DNA of 64,000 nucleotides from Protula sp. h YS-2021 (taxonomy: Eukaryota; Annelida; Polychaeta; Sabellida; Serpulidae): NCBI GenBank assembly GCA_949752745.1, contig OX457025.1, forward strand, positions 96,041,804 through 96,105,803, read 5' to 3'. The notes under the pieces are model-generated. The model made no database searches, was not told the origin of the DNA, and saw only the letters and a list, made by a program, of their open reading frames with translations. The position numbers and the translations under genes are program-made. Positions 1 to 12,400 of this stretch are shown piece by piece. Positions within the stretch are counted from its first letter, which is position 1; every line of letters begins with the position of its first letter.

Positions 1-306
1 GCTGGTCAAGCAAGTCATCAAGGTGGGACTGTTGGCCAACCCAGCCCAATCACAACTAATCCGCAAGCAAGATATATTCTTTTAAGGGAAGAGATAGGAT
101 CTACTCAAGGCAGGGGCCTTTCCAACGCCGAAACACTGAGACTAGCCATTCAGGCGATAACGCCAGAAAAAGAAGTAAGTAAAGAGGATTCGCTGGTTGA
201 TATGCTTTACCCATCACCTCAGCCGCACAGGTCATCTAAGTGTTATTCAGATGGTCTTAGTACTGAAGCTCAAGCAACTGTTCCTAGAAGCCCCATGGAT
301 AGCTGA
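1..306 (+). other. Open reading frame running in from the left edge, unidentified
   Basis: Frame 1 is open from the first base to a TGA at 304-306, about 101 codons without a start inside the window. The translation is Ser/Thr/Pro/Gln-rich in parts and contains a stretch reading LSNAETLRLAIQAITPEKEV. I do not recognise a domain. A tyrosine-recombinase retroelement remnant begins about 200 bp downstream on the same strand, so this could be the end of an upstream open reading frame (gag-like) of that element. It could equally be an exon of a gene lying to the left, but no good splice donor was seen near its end. Both readings are inference. Confidence 0.3.
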
Positions 307-499
307 GGTCTCATAGTTCACTCTCTTAACCAGGGTGCGGGAAATCACGCTCCCAGCGTTTGCCTTGTCATCCAGAAATCCTGTTAAACTGGCACGATCC
401 TTAGGTCTCCACCTGTCGCGCTTGTTCCCATCTTCCTAAAAACCAAGGTTATTTTACAAGAAGACAGCCTAATCGATGATAAATACCCAAAAAAGGGTC

Positions 500-1130
500 C
501 AACGCACAGGTGTTCCGGTTTCAGCAGGACAATTTGGTCAGCTGGAGCGATAGGTCGAAGATAGACCCATTTTGGTTCTCAGTAGTGGTCGCGGACCTCT
601 ACGATTGCCTGTTCACAGAAAAGCACCTAAAGGTATGTTCTGCTCAGGACTACAGAGTCGCCATAGGCTCTAGACTAAAGGCCTGCATGGGCCTTTACCC
701 GGGAGGGACTCTGCCTTATCATTACTCTTTAAGGTGAATCGCACTTTAAAGTTGAATCCCGCCCCCTCGAGCGCCAAAATTGCTGAGTCGGATCTCGACC
801 TAGTGCTGCGTTATCTTCAGACGAGAGACACCTTTAGAAATGACGTCATACCTCGCGAGGAATGAAGCAACAAGCTTGTCCTGTCTCTTAGCACATTGTC
901 TTAGCACTGTCAAAAGAAGAGGGGAAATCCACAGCCTATACCGACAAACCTTTAAGGAAACAGTGACTGTCAGTAAGTATTCCTTCAACTTAGCAAGGGC
1001 TTCATACTCTAGAACACCCACATCGCCAAGGGTGGCCAAGGTATCCTTGAGCGCAGAGCCGTACCGGCCCTAGAAGTCGAGGGAGCAGACTGAGGCCCAG
1101 TGTCTCTCTGCGCGCGGCCAGAGCGTGACT
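500..1130 (+). pseudogene. Decayed tyrosine recombinase of a DIRS-like (YR) retroelement
   Basis: Fragments in more than one frame resemble the tyrosine recombinases of DIRS/Ngaro-type retroelements. The segment at about 510-690 reads like the N-terminal core-binding domain (WSDRSKIDPFWFSVVVADLY, then FTEKHLKV and a YRVAIGSRLK segment), which matches the usual pattern of a DPF motif, a hydrophobic VADF-like helix and a GYRSAI-like helix. Around 900-945 the segment KRRGEIHSL resembles the start of the catalytic domain, where the first catalytic Arg lies in an RRRSEIHAL-type motif. Stops and frame changes separate the pieces, and I cannot find the distal His-x-x-Arg and Tyr motifs. It is therefore a non-functional remnant. 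These elements integrate through the recombinase instead of a DDE integrase. Assignment rests on motif pattern only. Confidence 0.5.
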
Positions 1131-1450
1131 GAGATTAGAATCGTACAGAAAGAGATAGCAAAAAATTCTTAAATAAAAATTTGTGAAAACAAACAATGTC
1201 CAGCTATATTATAGGTGTCAGCTTGACAGCTTACAGCTCAGAGTGAAGAGAACTTTAGGGAACTGTAAAGTTTAAGGCCCATTATGTCATTCAAGTAGCT
1301 AATTCAGTCAGGGCTTTATCTCCCTAGCAGATATACTAAAAACGGGTCGTTGGTCGTCCCCCAACTCAAATATTATCTGAAAGACCGAGCGACCAGAACG
1401 AGCTCGCTGGTATTTACTCGATAGGCCCATTTGTAGTAGCAGAGGCTGTG

Positions 1451-1674
1451 GTCTCTGACTGACCTCTTTGTGTTGTACAAAACGTCCTCCCGCCCCGCCC
1501 CCCAACCCCCCACCTGCCCCTCGAACTTCTCCGAATTGTAAAGGCAAAAACAAGCAGAAGAGTCTCTGACTGACCTCTTTGTGCTGTACAAAACGTCCTC
1601 CCGCCCCGCCCCCAACCCCCCACCTGCCCCTCGAACTTCTCCGAATTGTAAAGGCAAAAACAAGCAGAAGAGTC
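1451..1674. repeat. Two-copy tandem duplication, 111-bp unit
   Basis: The unit beginning gtctctgactgacctctttg starts at 1451 and again at 1562, giving a 111-bp period. The copies are almost identical (t/c difference in the gttgtac/gctgtac segment and one C fewer in the C-run). The near identity suggests a recent duplication. Minus-strand reading frames across it simply repeat the same peptide and are not considered coding. Confidence 0.9.
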
Positions 1675-2126
1675 ATTTATCCTGTAAATAGATCGGACCT
1701 ACAATACTGGGCCCAAGACAATGCGAACCCAAACTGGGGAGGTGGCAATTGAAACTCAGACAATGGGGATCGAGAGAGTGCACCTTTTAACTGTGTAACT
1801 TACTCCCCTACCCCTCCTTTCCCCCGGGAGGAGATAATCTGAACTAGCTTTGCCCTGTCGGGATTTTTTGCCGCCACCTGTCCTAAATCTGTTGCATGTG
1901 GTAAACTAAATTAATGTCCGAACAGAAAATTCTGAGCACCTTCTGTGTTACATTTGGATCCGTGGACAAAACCAATATTCAAGAGGCACACGTCGGCTGT
2001 TAATTGGCCTATGTTGACATGAAAGACTTATCATGCCCAAAAAAGTTGGTGGGGAGGGGGCAAATATACTGGAGGAGGAAACTGTTCAGGGAGTAAGATG
2101 TAAGCCTGGTGCAAGGTGTAAGCCTA
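1675..2126. other. Intergenic, nothing recognised
   Basis: AT-rich sequence with short C- and G-runs. No coding frame, splice-site pair or repeat boundary could be supported here. Confidence 0.5.
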
Positions 2127-4513
2127 TTACACCAGTAACTTAAAATCGAATTTGTATTACCCTACTGATTTTAAGTTACCCCCATGTCAAAAGGTACTAA
2201 CATGCAGAAAAACAATAATCTTTTGTATTTTTACATTTATTTATACAAATATAAACTGAAATGATATGTTTACTTTCACCTTTTTATTTTATTTTACAAC
2301 TTTGAGCGTTTTTCTTCTGTTTTGTTTTATTGAAACTGCATATAACAACCAAAATCAACCTCTTGTTTGTGCACATGCAGGAAACCTACTCAAAACATCG
2401 TCCCGACACCGGGATTAGCAGCTTTGAGCTGGGGATTAACCTTCTCAGAAAACTGTGACATTACCAGACACTGAAAGAAATTAATAGATACCGATAGCCT
2501 TTTGATTTTGAGTGAGCGACTGAACCAACTTTTTTCTAGAATATGAGTCAAATACTTGTAACGATTGTGCAAAACCAGTGTAGAAGAGGTCGTCCAGTTT
2601 GGCTCTCGTTGGAGAATTGATGAAATGAATATTTCATTTTAGCTTAATTGTATGCACCACAACTCCCTGCCATGACTGAGCTTGACAGAGAGCCAACCGT
2701 TGATGAACTCAGCAAAGCGCCTTATCTTCTGCGCATAGGCGACGCGGAACGACGGTATACCGGCCGAGATAAGTGCTACAAAACTAGTCTGCTACCGATC
2801 CTCCACACCTCCTCCTCAAGTGTTGGAGAGAAGGCTCACTGCCGTGGGATATGCGTGACGCCAATATCCACACATTGCATAAAACAAAGAAGACAAGACG
2901 AGTGCAACAACTATAGAGGCATTTCGGTACTCAGCATTACAGACAAACTGTACGCAAGAGTGGTCTTGTGGAGGCTACAGAAGCTGGCCGACAGAGTACA
3001 TCCCGAAGCGCAATGTGGTTTTAGATCGGGAAGGTCAACGATCGATATGATATTCTCATTGAGACAGCTACAGAAGAAATGCCAAGAGTAGCAGAAACCG
3101 CTGTACATAGCATTCGTCGACCTGAAAAAGCGTTTGATACCGTGATAGGTCTGGTTTACACGCCACCCTTGAGAAAATTGGCTGCCTTCCACGCCTACTC
3201 AGTCTAGTCAAATCCTTCCATGAAGACATGAAAAGTACTCTCAACTTTGACGGATCATCGTCTGCCAGCTTCGAGATAAAAGAGGTGTGAAGCGAGGGTG
3301 TGTTTTAGCAGCCACACTATTCTGCATCTTTTTCTCTTTATTACTTAGCTATACTTTCCAAGGAGCTGAGGATGACATTCACTTATACACTCGGTCCCAC
3401 GGGAAGTTGTTCAACCTGCGTCGTCCAGAAGTCAAAACAAAACAGCGTAAAAAATGTCTGTCAAAGGACTGCTGTTTGCTGACGACGCTGCCTTAGTAGC
3501 CAACAGTGAGGCAAAGCTGTAAGCTTTAATAGACAGGCTACATGATGTTTGCGAGAAATTCTCACAATCAGTGGGACGAAAACTGTCGTCATGGCACAAG
3601 GGGTCGAAAATCCACCTGTTTTAACCCTAAACAACACTTCTCTGGAGATTGGGAGCAGATTTTGTTATCTGAGCTCAACCACAACTGAAAATGTAGTTCT
3701 AAACGCAGAAAGCAATGTCAGAATCGGCAAGGCAGCTACAACCTTCGGCAAACTCACTAAACGGTCATGGCATGGAAGAGCCCGAAACTCACAATCAAGA
3801 CAAAGGTGACCATCTACCAGGAATGCATTCCCAGTACGCTTCTATACGGCAGCGAAACATGGACTAGTTACACCTACCAGGAACCGAAACTAATAGTTTC
3901 CATCTCCGCTGCCTGAGCCGTCTGTTTGGCATCAGTTGGAAAGACAAAATCTCAAACCAAGAAGTTCTTAAACGGACTAACCTTCCAACTGTATCTGGGC
4001 TTATTAAGCAGCGCTGTCTACGCTGGCTCGGCCATCTTCGCCGCATGCAAGACGGCAGGATTCCAAAAGACCTGTTGTACGGGGAGATTGCTGATGCGAA
4101 AAGTCCCATTGGCCGCCCCAAACTCCGCTTCAAAGATCTCCAAGCAATGGGCGTAACCAACAAGTGGGAGACCATCGCCGAGGATCGAGTTACCTGGTGC
4201 TCTACCGTTCGCGAGCGTGTCAAACTCCACGACAGAAGATGGTTCGACCAACTGGCCACGAAACGAGAGAAGAGGAGATGCAAATGCCTCCCGCAGAATT
4301 CTGCAGATGTCCATCGTATCACGCAGACGGACGGATGCCGAACGACGACGAAATGTAGAAATATAAATGATTATTTTTCTGCATGTTAACAGCTTTTGAT
4401 ATGAGGGTAATCTGAAAACAAGGGGGTTATACAAATTCGATTTCAGATTACCCCCGGGGGTAATAATAAATCGAATTTGAATTAAGAAATCGAATTCAGG
4501 TTATCGGGTGTAA
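2127..4513. mobile_element. Palindromic TTACACC-ended repeat interrupted by a LINE fragment
   Basis: The left edge (ttacaccagtaacttaaaat, from 2127) and the reverse complement of the right edge (ending gggtgtaa at 4513) share a TTACACC start followed by diverged GTAAC/GATAAC and TCGAATT/TCGATTT blocks. Further copies of gggggtaa, aacttaaaa and atcgaatt occur in both orientations at 2132-2190 and 4396-4530. The left block contains its own hairpin (gtaacttaaaatc near 2133 against gattttaagttac near 2167). The simplest reading is an old inverted-repeat element into which a non-LTR retrotransposon inserted. No target-site duplication could be defined. Confidence 0.5.
2640..4380 (+). pseudogene. 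Degenerate non-LTR retrotransposon (LINE) reverse transcriptase
   Basis: Pieces of a LINE reverse transcriptase occur in order but in different frames. Near 2905-3085: CNNYRGISVLSI, then an AQCGFRSGRSTIDMIFSLRQ segment typical of the finger/palm region. Near 3115: FVDLKK followed after a frame break by a KAFDT-like stretch. At 3287: KRGCVLAATLFCIFF. Near 3470: FADDAALVA, the catalytic xADD box. Near 4045: MQDGRIPKDLLYGE and a GRPKLRFKD tail, common at the C-terminus of these polymerases. There is no upstream AP endonuclease domain, so the copy is 5' truncated, and multiple stops and frameshifts make it dead. The clade is not assigned. It sits inside a palindromic repeat. Confidence 0.85.
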
Positions 4514-4540
4514 CCAGTGGGGGTAACTTAAAAAATCACA

Positions 4541-5122
4541 CCGGTGTAAGGAAACGTTTTGACCCCCCCCCCCAAAAAAAAATCGACCCCTGGTCGATTT
4601 GTTTTAAAACAGACCCCCGGTCGATTTGTTTTAAAACAAACAGACCCCCCCCCCCCTGAAATATTTTAACCCTCTTATTTTTGTTGATTTCTTTATTTCT
4701 TTCCACATATGGCCACCTTATTAGTTTCTTTAATTGAAATAAAAACTATATCCAGGAATAACAATTTATCTAGCAACTAACATCTACATTTTCGAACACG
4801 AAAACACTTCCAACACCACTAACATACAGTCACCAAAAAATCTGTCCAAGCTCAATAATGGCATTTTAAAGGCTCAAAATAATGATTTTCTACATCAAGA
4901 GGTATAAAATGTTTAAAATAGTATTTAAAAGCCACATGCACCTTATTTACTTCCATTTTATATTTAAACATGATTATTTGGAGGGGGTCATTTTATCATA
5001 GGGGAGGTCTGTTTGCTATGGCGGGTTTTCCTGAAACAAATCGACCGGGGGGTCTGTTTGTTTTAAAACATATCGACCGGGGGGTCGATTTGTTTGGGGG
5101 TCAAAACGTTTCATTACACCGG
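4541..5122. mobile_element. MITE family A, copy 1 (CCGGTGTAA termini)
   Basis: This is a 582-bp element with terminal inverted repeats. The left end ccggtgtaaggaaacgtttt and the right end, whose complement reads ccggtgtaatgaaacgtttt, match over more than 25 bp. The arms contain repeated ggtcgatttgttttaaaac and aaacagacccccc blocks that pair with each other. The centre is AT-rich and noncoding. A second copy lies at 27398-27967. It has no transposase, so it is non-autonomous. A clear target duplication was not found. Confidence 0.85.
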
Positions 5123-5697
5123 GACTGCAAGTAGATAGGGGTGGGGATTAGCCCATGTGGGGGAGAATACTAGTCTAGTTTCCTCCTATCCAAGCTGCAC
5201 AGGAATCAAGACATTGTTACAGCAGGTAACCGGAACTGTGATTTTAAAGGGTTGCAACTTCATTGGCCGTTTCGGATGCATATTCGTTTCGCAAGGTCAA
5301 TAAAACAAATTTTAGGATATTCTAACACCAACACTGAATTCATGTTTGTGATGGCATTTACATTAGGACGACATAAATGCCGTATAAAGAGCTCCATTAA
5401 CTTCCAGGAATTTTCACAAATATATTTCACTTCTCAAACAAGCCCTGCCCAACGAGGCTGTCAAGAAAAACTGCAAATGGCACGGACTGTGGTTATAAAT
5501 TGATATGCTGTGTTGGGCCATGGCGAGGGGGGCATAATTAAGGGAGTATTTTTACAACGCCAAGAGATCTACATGCACTTGTCAAAACCAGACAACCCGT
5601 GCGGGCATTTTATTAATTATACACCACCATCCTTCACTTAACAATGCTCAAATGTGGCGTTCTTTCCGGGACAATAGTTTTAAGTGAGGGTTCAAAT

Positions 5698-5715
5698 TTG
5701 AACCCTGTTTGAAAG
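5698..5715. repeat. 18-bp perfect palindrome
   Basis: gggttcaaatttgaaccc is fully self-complementary. It could be a protein-binding dyad or a chance palindrome. Nothing nearby decides between them. Confidence 0.7.
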
Positions 5716-6436
5716 GGTTGAGGACAGGTTTAATTTGCCGCCACTTGTCAACAGTTGTACTGCGGTACGGACCCTCGGGTGCATTATTTTAAGCAAACAG
5801 ATATGATTTTTATTGATGCCTTAAAAGAACAAGGATGCGAAGGGCGTGTCTAGTTTAATGAATGAGTTGTAATAGATTTCATTTTCTCTTGTCAAGAATC
5901 CTTTTACTAAGAGCTTGCTGCTGTTTTCAAAACCAAGACTTTATGCGAGATACACTCCGCTAAGCTAGAAGGTGCTATGTTTACCCGAACCCTTCCAACT
6001 CCAAACACACATCCAGAGAAAGAAATGCGCCGAACGGTCACGTGATATCGCAGAGTGGGGATCCACAGGATATGTTTGATCTCGCTCTGTGCACGCCTTT
6101 TTTGTCATACCTCGTGTTAAGAAGCGTGCGGGTATTGGGGGGGGGGGGATGGCGAGGTGGAGGGCGGGGGGGGGGGGGGGTACAAGACATTGTCGAATCC
6201 AGCGTGTTTCCAGATTACCTCCACGGCTCCTGTGCCGTGAACCCATTTGCCATGTAGTGACATCCAATAAGAAAAATAAAAGCAAGTCGAGGGGCAGGAG
6301 TATGTCACTACCCCCCCCCCTCCCCTCCCTACTCTCCCAATTAAAAACAGGCGACCTGTTATCTCCCCTTGGTGAAATTTCGGGATACGCACGTTGTTGA
6401 GACATTTTGAAAAAGAAAAGAAAATAGAAAAGTTAG

Positions 6437-6516
6437 ACCCCCTCCCTCCCTCCCTCCCTACCCCCTCTCCCTCCCTCTCTCCCTCCCTCCCTACCCCCTC
6501 TCCTTCCCTCCCTCTA
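6437..6516. repeat. CCCT-rich simple repeat
   Basis: Repeated ccct/ccctct units with ccccctacc interruptions, just upstream of a short AT repeat near 6530-6548. Confidence 0.8.
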
Positions 6517-7216
6517 TCCATGTCGCTGTAATATATATATATTATATAATCTGTAATAACTGGTGACAACTAGTAACTAATTACATGGGGGAGGATTATA
6601 CATTATGTTTTCTAAATGACATAATGAAATGACAAATATGACTAAAACAATATAATTGTTCTGTTAGTACTTGTACGATAGACAGGCACAGTACATGAGC
6701 GAGAGACCGGGGTGAGCAAGGGGTGGGTGGATGTGAAGGGGGGTCCTGTACGCGGCGTGTCAGGTTGATGCCTTGGTGTCGAGTTAAAAAAAATGCCACC
6801 TTCAAGTGGCCCACTTGTATTCTAACTAAGGAAACTAATTAATCAACGATGTTCATTTAAAATGCATGTTACAGGCCCCTTCTTGCAAGTGAATCACGCA
6901 GTAGTTCTTTTTTTTTTTTTTTAATTGGAGAGTGAAGGGGCAATTCATGACCTGCCAGTTCGGATATGTCACCGAAGTAAATTACGTTAATCGGCAGTCA
7001 AAAGGTGCTCGCTGAGAATTAAAAAGCGTTCGTCCTTAATTGCCTTCATATGGACGTGTTTATAAGAAAACTCACAAGAATTATTATTGTGTGATAGTGA
7101 TTGCATTAGATTGTTTTTGTCAAGTGGATATGTCGACCTGTTTGGTGACTTGAATGCGCGCAGCTGTGAGACGGTGACGTACTGTCAAAAGACGGTACAC
7201 TTGTCTGCACGACAGG

Positions 7217-7299
7217 TGGGGAGGGGGGGGGGGGGGAGGGGGGTGGTTGTGCATATATGATACTGGCATACCGCACCGCTCTGCCCCCCCCCCCCCCGG
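7217..7299. repeat. G-run and C-run pair (potential hairpin or quadruplex)
   Basis: A broken run of G (about 7217-7245) is followed about 40 bp later by a run of about 15 C (7285-7299). The two could pair as a stem, or the G-run could form a quadruplex. Confidence 0.6.
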
Positions 7300-7811
7300 C
7301 TCTCCTCCTCATTGTCTATTTAAAAAACATTATAAAACTTGAATTCCGTCTGGTACAAGTTTGCGTGCAAGTGCCCCAATGGTAGTGACATCAAGACAAT
7401 AGGAAAAGTGAACATTAAATTAAGCGCTGTGCTGCAGTCAGTGTCTGCCATCAAACGCTCTGTTTACCATCATTAAATTTCATATTGTGTCAATAAGAGC
7501 CGAGACCAATTACACCATTTTTTTATTATTATTTTATCATTTAATAGTGGCGCCCCCATTCATAAATAAAATATAAATACACCTTTTTTATTTTAATGAG
7601 TGCTTTAAAATGAAGAGTTGTTAATTAAATGAGTGATTTGTTTGTATTTTACACTTCCCATTATTATTACTTCTACATTACGGCAGAAAACAGTTATACG
7701 AATAATAATTGTACATATGACACTGTCATTTATTGATAATCATTGGGCATAAAATGCAATTAAAAGATAGGGTTGTTAAAAACAAGAGCTGGTTATCATA
7801 TATTTTTGTTT

Positions 7812-7996
7812 ATGCACTTGTGATTATACATTTGTGATTATATATTTAAATCACGGCAGTACTTTCGTTTAATATTCATGTCCATACATTTGCGATTGAT
7901 ACATTTGTGATTATTCATATGTGATTCTACACTTGTGATTATATATTTATACATTTGTGATTAAACATTTAAATCACGGCAATACTTTTGCTTAAT
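7812..7996. repeat. Degenerate AT-rich tandem repeat
   Basis: Several copies of acatttgtgattat and two copies of a longer module ending atttaaatcacggcagtact are present, diverged from one another. Confidence 0.65.
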
Positions 7997-9305
7997 CCCG
8001 ACCAACTAGATTCGCAGTTAATGCAACAATATATGTCCCTCCCGTTTGGTTCACCTTAATTAACTAAGAAATAAACGTACGTGTTTTTATTAATTTTTAC
8101 CTTTAAAAAATTTTTCTGCTTGTTAAAACAACTTTTTAAAATTTAATTACAGCTAAATTAGCCGCCACTTCATTGGTTCCTTAAGTCAGTTTTTCATGCT
8201 CAGAATGTAGTGAGTTGCAGTTCTAAACAAACACTTTAACTCGTTCTTTTTATTTATTTATTTCCATTCCACATGAAACATGCATTAGCCGTGCCTAGAA
8301 ATCGCCTAAATGCGAACTTTCTCCCACAAAGAAACCACAGAATTGCCCATATGGTACCGCAAGCCTTTTGGAAATCAACAAGGTACAACTTCCCAAACCA
8401 CATGTCAATTCAATCACCTTTAAACGACATTGTGTTACTCTACCACAGTTTACAGCAGAAAAATTTTTTAATAAAACTCGCCCTTTAAATGTCACTAATA
8501 ATCTTATTAACTGCTGGAATAAAAACACAGACATATTGTGTTTTAATATTTATTATAGAAGTGTTATTTGTTCTGCACTGGTTCTCGTTTGATTAGAGCA
8601 AGTGCGTGATAGTTTATTACACATTTTGTTGCCAGCAGGTGCCTACACCGTATCAATCTGCTGACAAAAAAAAACCTCAAGGCTCATACCTTCTGTTCAC
8701 TTACACTCTGTTCATTTTTACTAAACAAGCAGTGTCATAACAGTGTATTGTTGTTTAAATATAAATCTAATCGCCTGATTTCATTTCTTTTTAATATTAA
8801 ATTAATCTAAGCGATGTATTCATCTAAGTTTACTTACATAATTGCAAGGAAACAGATTAGGAGAAATGGGAGTTTTGTTTGGTTTGGAGTTAAAACGAAA
8901 CCCTCGGGCAGGTTGAACGCAAGGTGCCACATGACTGCTGTCAACTGCTGTGTGGGGTTCAGTTTTTGGTCTGATTTGGTGCAGCCAAAGAACATAGATA
9001 ACTAGCCAGATGCTACCCAAGTGCAGATTATTTTTAATGGCATGGCTACTTTACAATAAATTTTGTTGTTGTTTTTTTTTTCGTGGCTTCACTTTTGAAG
9101 GGTAAAGCAAATATTTAATAGACACGTTTAAAGTCTTAAACTAAACGTGATGAAAATAATCTCTGTTGCCACTCACGCTAAAAAAAAAAAAAAAAAACAA
9201 ATACAAATAAGCCATGCAAAGATGTGATATTGTAGAGATCCCTTACAGAAGCTGCGACCCTATTTGGTTCATTTTGAAATATATAAAGGCTTCCATTTCC
9301 ATCGA

Positions 9306-9470
9306 GGGATAATATGATAAATTTCTGTTTTGTTGTTATTTTTCGGCGTCTTTTCAAAATCTAATTAGTGACGTTATAATTTGACTTTAATGTGATGTCC
9401 AGTGAGCGATAATATGATAATTTATTTTTCGTTGTTATTTTCCGATATTTGTTCTATTTAGTGACGTCAT
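9306..9470. repeat. Diverged two-copy tandem duplication (~105 bp)
   Basis: The block gataatatgataa, a gttgttatttt segment, and gtgacgt occurs twice in the same order. The second copy ends in a perfect CRE octamer, tgacgtca, near 9462. Confidence 0.6.
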
Positions 9471-12400
9471 AGTAATGGAATTCTGAGGCGACAAAAATAA
9501 AGCGAATACAACTGTAAGCTTTGGATAAAATTCTGAAAGCTGATTGTGTGAGTTTTTGCTCACTAACGCAAGGAAAAACTTTGATCCTCACCTTCCCCCC
9601 TACCCCCACTTCAGCATGGTCGCTAAGATCGCAAAAAAGACAGAAGTGACCTGACCTAACTTCTTCCTGGCTCTAACGTCTATGTCGATACAATGCGTCA
9701 TCAAATCCCAGGAGAGTCACCCACTTATCAACTGCATGGTTACCACGCGTGTCCATAACTTTTTTTAAACAACCCCTAAACGATTTTGAAATGATACTCC
9801 TTTTTTCACCAAAACGCAGAGCTAAATTCCGAAAAAAAAACCCTTTTGTGGGAAACGCGGAGTGTTGAATTAAACATATTCCCCTTCTGAAGACAAAATT
9901 TGCGGTTTACGCAGACCGCGTCTGGCCTCATATTTAACACCCTTTCTCTCGATCTTTTTTTTTTTTTTGCAGACACCCATGTTAACACATACCAAGTGGC
10001 CCCTTGGCCTCAAATCGAAAAACTGCTAAAAAGCATAAGGTTCCCGTCGGGTCACTAAACTTACTAGGAAGTAATCTAACGGTAAAGAACCTATTTAGCA
10101 AATCAGCGGTAATTGAATTTCACAAACGACGGTTTTCAAATAATTCCAATAATTGGAGAGTACTTTATTTCAATTCCTATGTGAATTTAAAATTGGATTG
10201 AAATTACTAGAGGGTGGACAGAAGATTACTAATCTATGCGGGCGGCACGTTTGAAGTCTAATAATAGTAAATTACAGGCGGGCAGGGCAATATGGGAAAG
10301 TCAAATTAGATGAATTCAATTAAATTTTATAACTTATTTGCTTGAGAGTTTTTTTACTCAACGTGTTATTTCGTCAAGGGGCTTTTTAACGGGAATATGT
10401 AAATTCACTTGTGTGATCTATTTATGTCGTTCTGTGCGTCTCTAATCGATATAAAGCTTTATAACTTATCTATTACATATATTAGAGCACTCCTCGTAAA
10501 ATTAGTTTGTACCCTTTGAACTACAGACGGCCATACTCAGCAGGCGCATGTCTGGTTTTGCAGACCAGAGTGATTTGTATATTTTTATATCGAAACATAC
10601 ACCCATAAACTCTATAGATTGCATACAAAAATCACGATCTCTAATGAGAAGATAACGTCATTAAATGACCAGAGTGTTACATTTTCACCTCTAGTATATT
10701 TGTCTCTGACCAAAATGTCTGTGTCCACAAGGCATCGGGTCGGAATGTCGTTGGAACTCGTGCATCTGGCCTGAGGTATGTCTGTACGCCATGGCAAACG
10801 TGTGATGCGTTAAGCAGTGATCGCGGAAAGGCTTTACTTTTATGCTGGATGCTCGGGATCGGCTCGGCGTTCGTCGGGTGTTTTCATCAACATGACGTCG
10901 GTAATAATCCGTCTGTTTAAGGCTACTGTGTTGAGCGAGTATAATTCTGGAAGCACCCCGTCCACCCCCCCCCCCGCATCCGCGTCCCCCTACCAATTCC
11001 ACCATGCAGCAGACCCACCCCGCCCTGCAGCATAACATGCCGCCCTGACCCCCCCCCCCGCCCCGATCGGGCCCTGCAGCACCCTCACCCTGTCCTACAG
11101 CACTCCATCCTACCCTGCAGCAACCCCAGCCCCACTTCTCCCCCCCTCACACACACATACATCAAGCTATGCAGCAGCCTCCCCCACACACACCACCAAC
11201 CCCCCCCCCTCCCCCTCAACCACCACTCCCTTGCATCGTCGCCAGCGCAGTGTCAGTACGGCCTGAATTAAGGACCATTGAAACCATCTTTCACCACTCC
11301 AGACTCCACGTCACTGTGACGTCACTGTGTCGCGGATTCGCCGCAATATATGTCACTGTCTGCGAGCACAATATCTTTTCGGTGGTGACGTGTCGTGGTG
11401 AATATCACACCCATCGCTGTGACTATCCCCGGCTCAGTGTCACGGAGGGAGGGTTACCACCTCCCCCCTCCCCCCTCCCCCTTCCCGAAACAGTGCTCCA
11501 GTCGTGACACTAAAGCTCCAGAATCAGAGATAAGCACAGTTCTCGAACCTCAGGGGGATCCCTACTCGAAAAAACAGGCCCCATATTTGTCGCACCGACT
11601 TGTTAAACGATCGTTAAGTCAAGCCCAATCACATTTCTCTCTCTTGCCTATTTTTGTCGAATCTCGTGAAGCCTGTAACTACTTGATGATTGTCACATAT
11701 ATATTTGTTTATTGTCCACAGAAAGATGCACCCCCTCCCCACCTCCCTTTTATGTGGATTTTGCATTAGTTTCAGAGATTCAATGACACTTGAACAACTT
11801 TTAAAAGCTACACTCGACCCGTAAGCAACGAACTAGGGTTAGGATCCAAAAGATGCACTTCAGAAACACGAGATATGATTTCTGGTTAGATACTTAAAGC
11901 TACGAGTGATAGATTATAGACAACTAATCGGTTAAGATATCTAGTGCAGCGCGTATAAAGATTCAGGGCGATAGTGCAGCCCATACTATAATATGAGGCT
12001 GACCACGAACAATTTGTGGAGACATTTTTACGACTTCAACCACAATTTGGTTAAAAGGTTTGAAGTAATAAAAGTTTAAGCAGAAATAAAAACAAATGTC
12101 AAATCTCCTGTCGAAAAGCCAAAAAAAAAAAAGTATTAATTTTCGGAGGATTCGCTAATCCTTTGTTCCATAACAGAAAATGTTTCAGGTTAAATAACAA
12201 CACTCAAAAACGATTAGCCGAACAATTTAATAAAATCTGTAATTGTATTAATAAGCAGATCTTGTCCATTTTATAGTCCGTTATTCACACAAAAAAATAA
12301 TCCGTTAATTATGGCAGCGATTAGGCCATCATAATTCACAGATGACATTTATGTCTCGTATATGAATTGAATAATATTTTAAGATGTCACTGGGTCTTTC

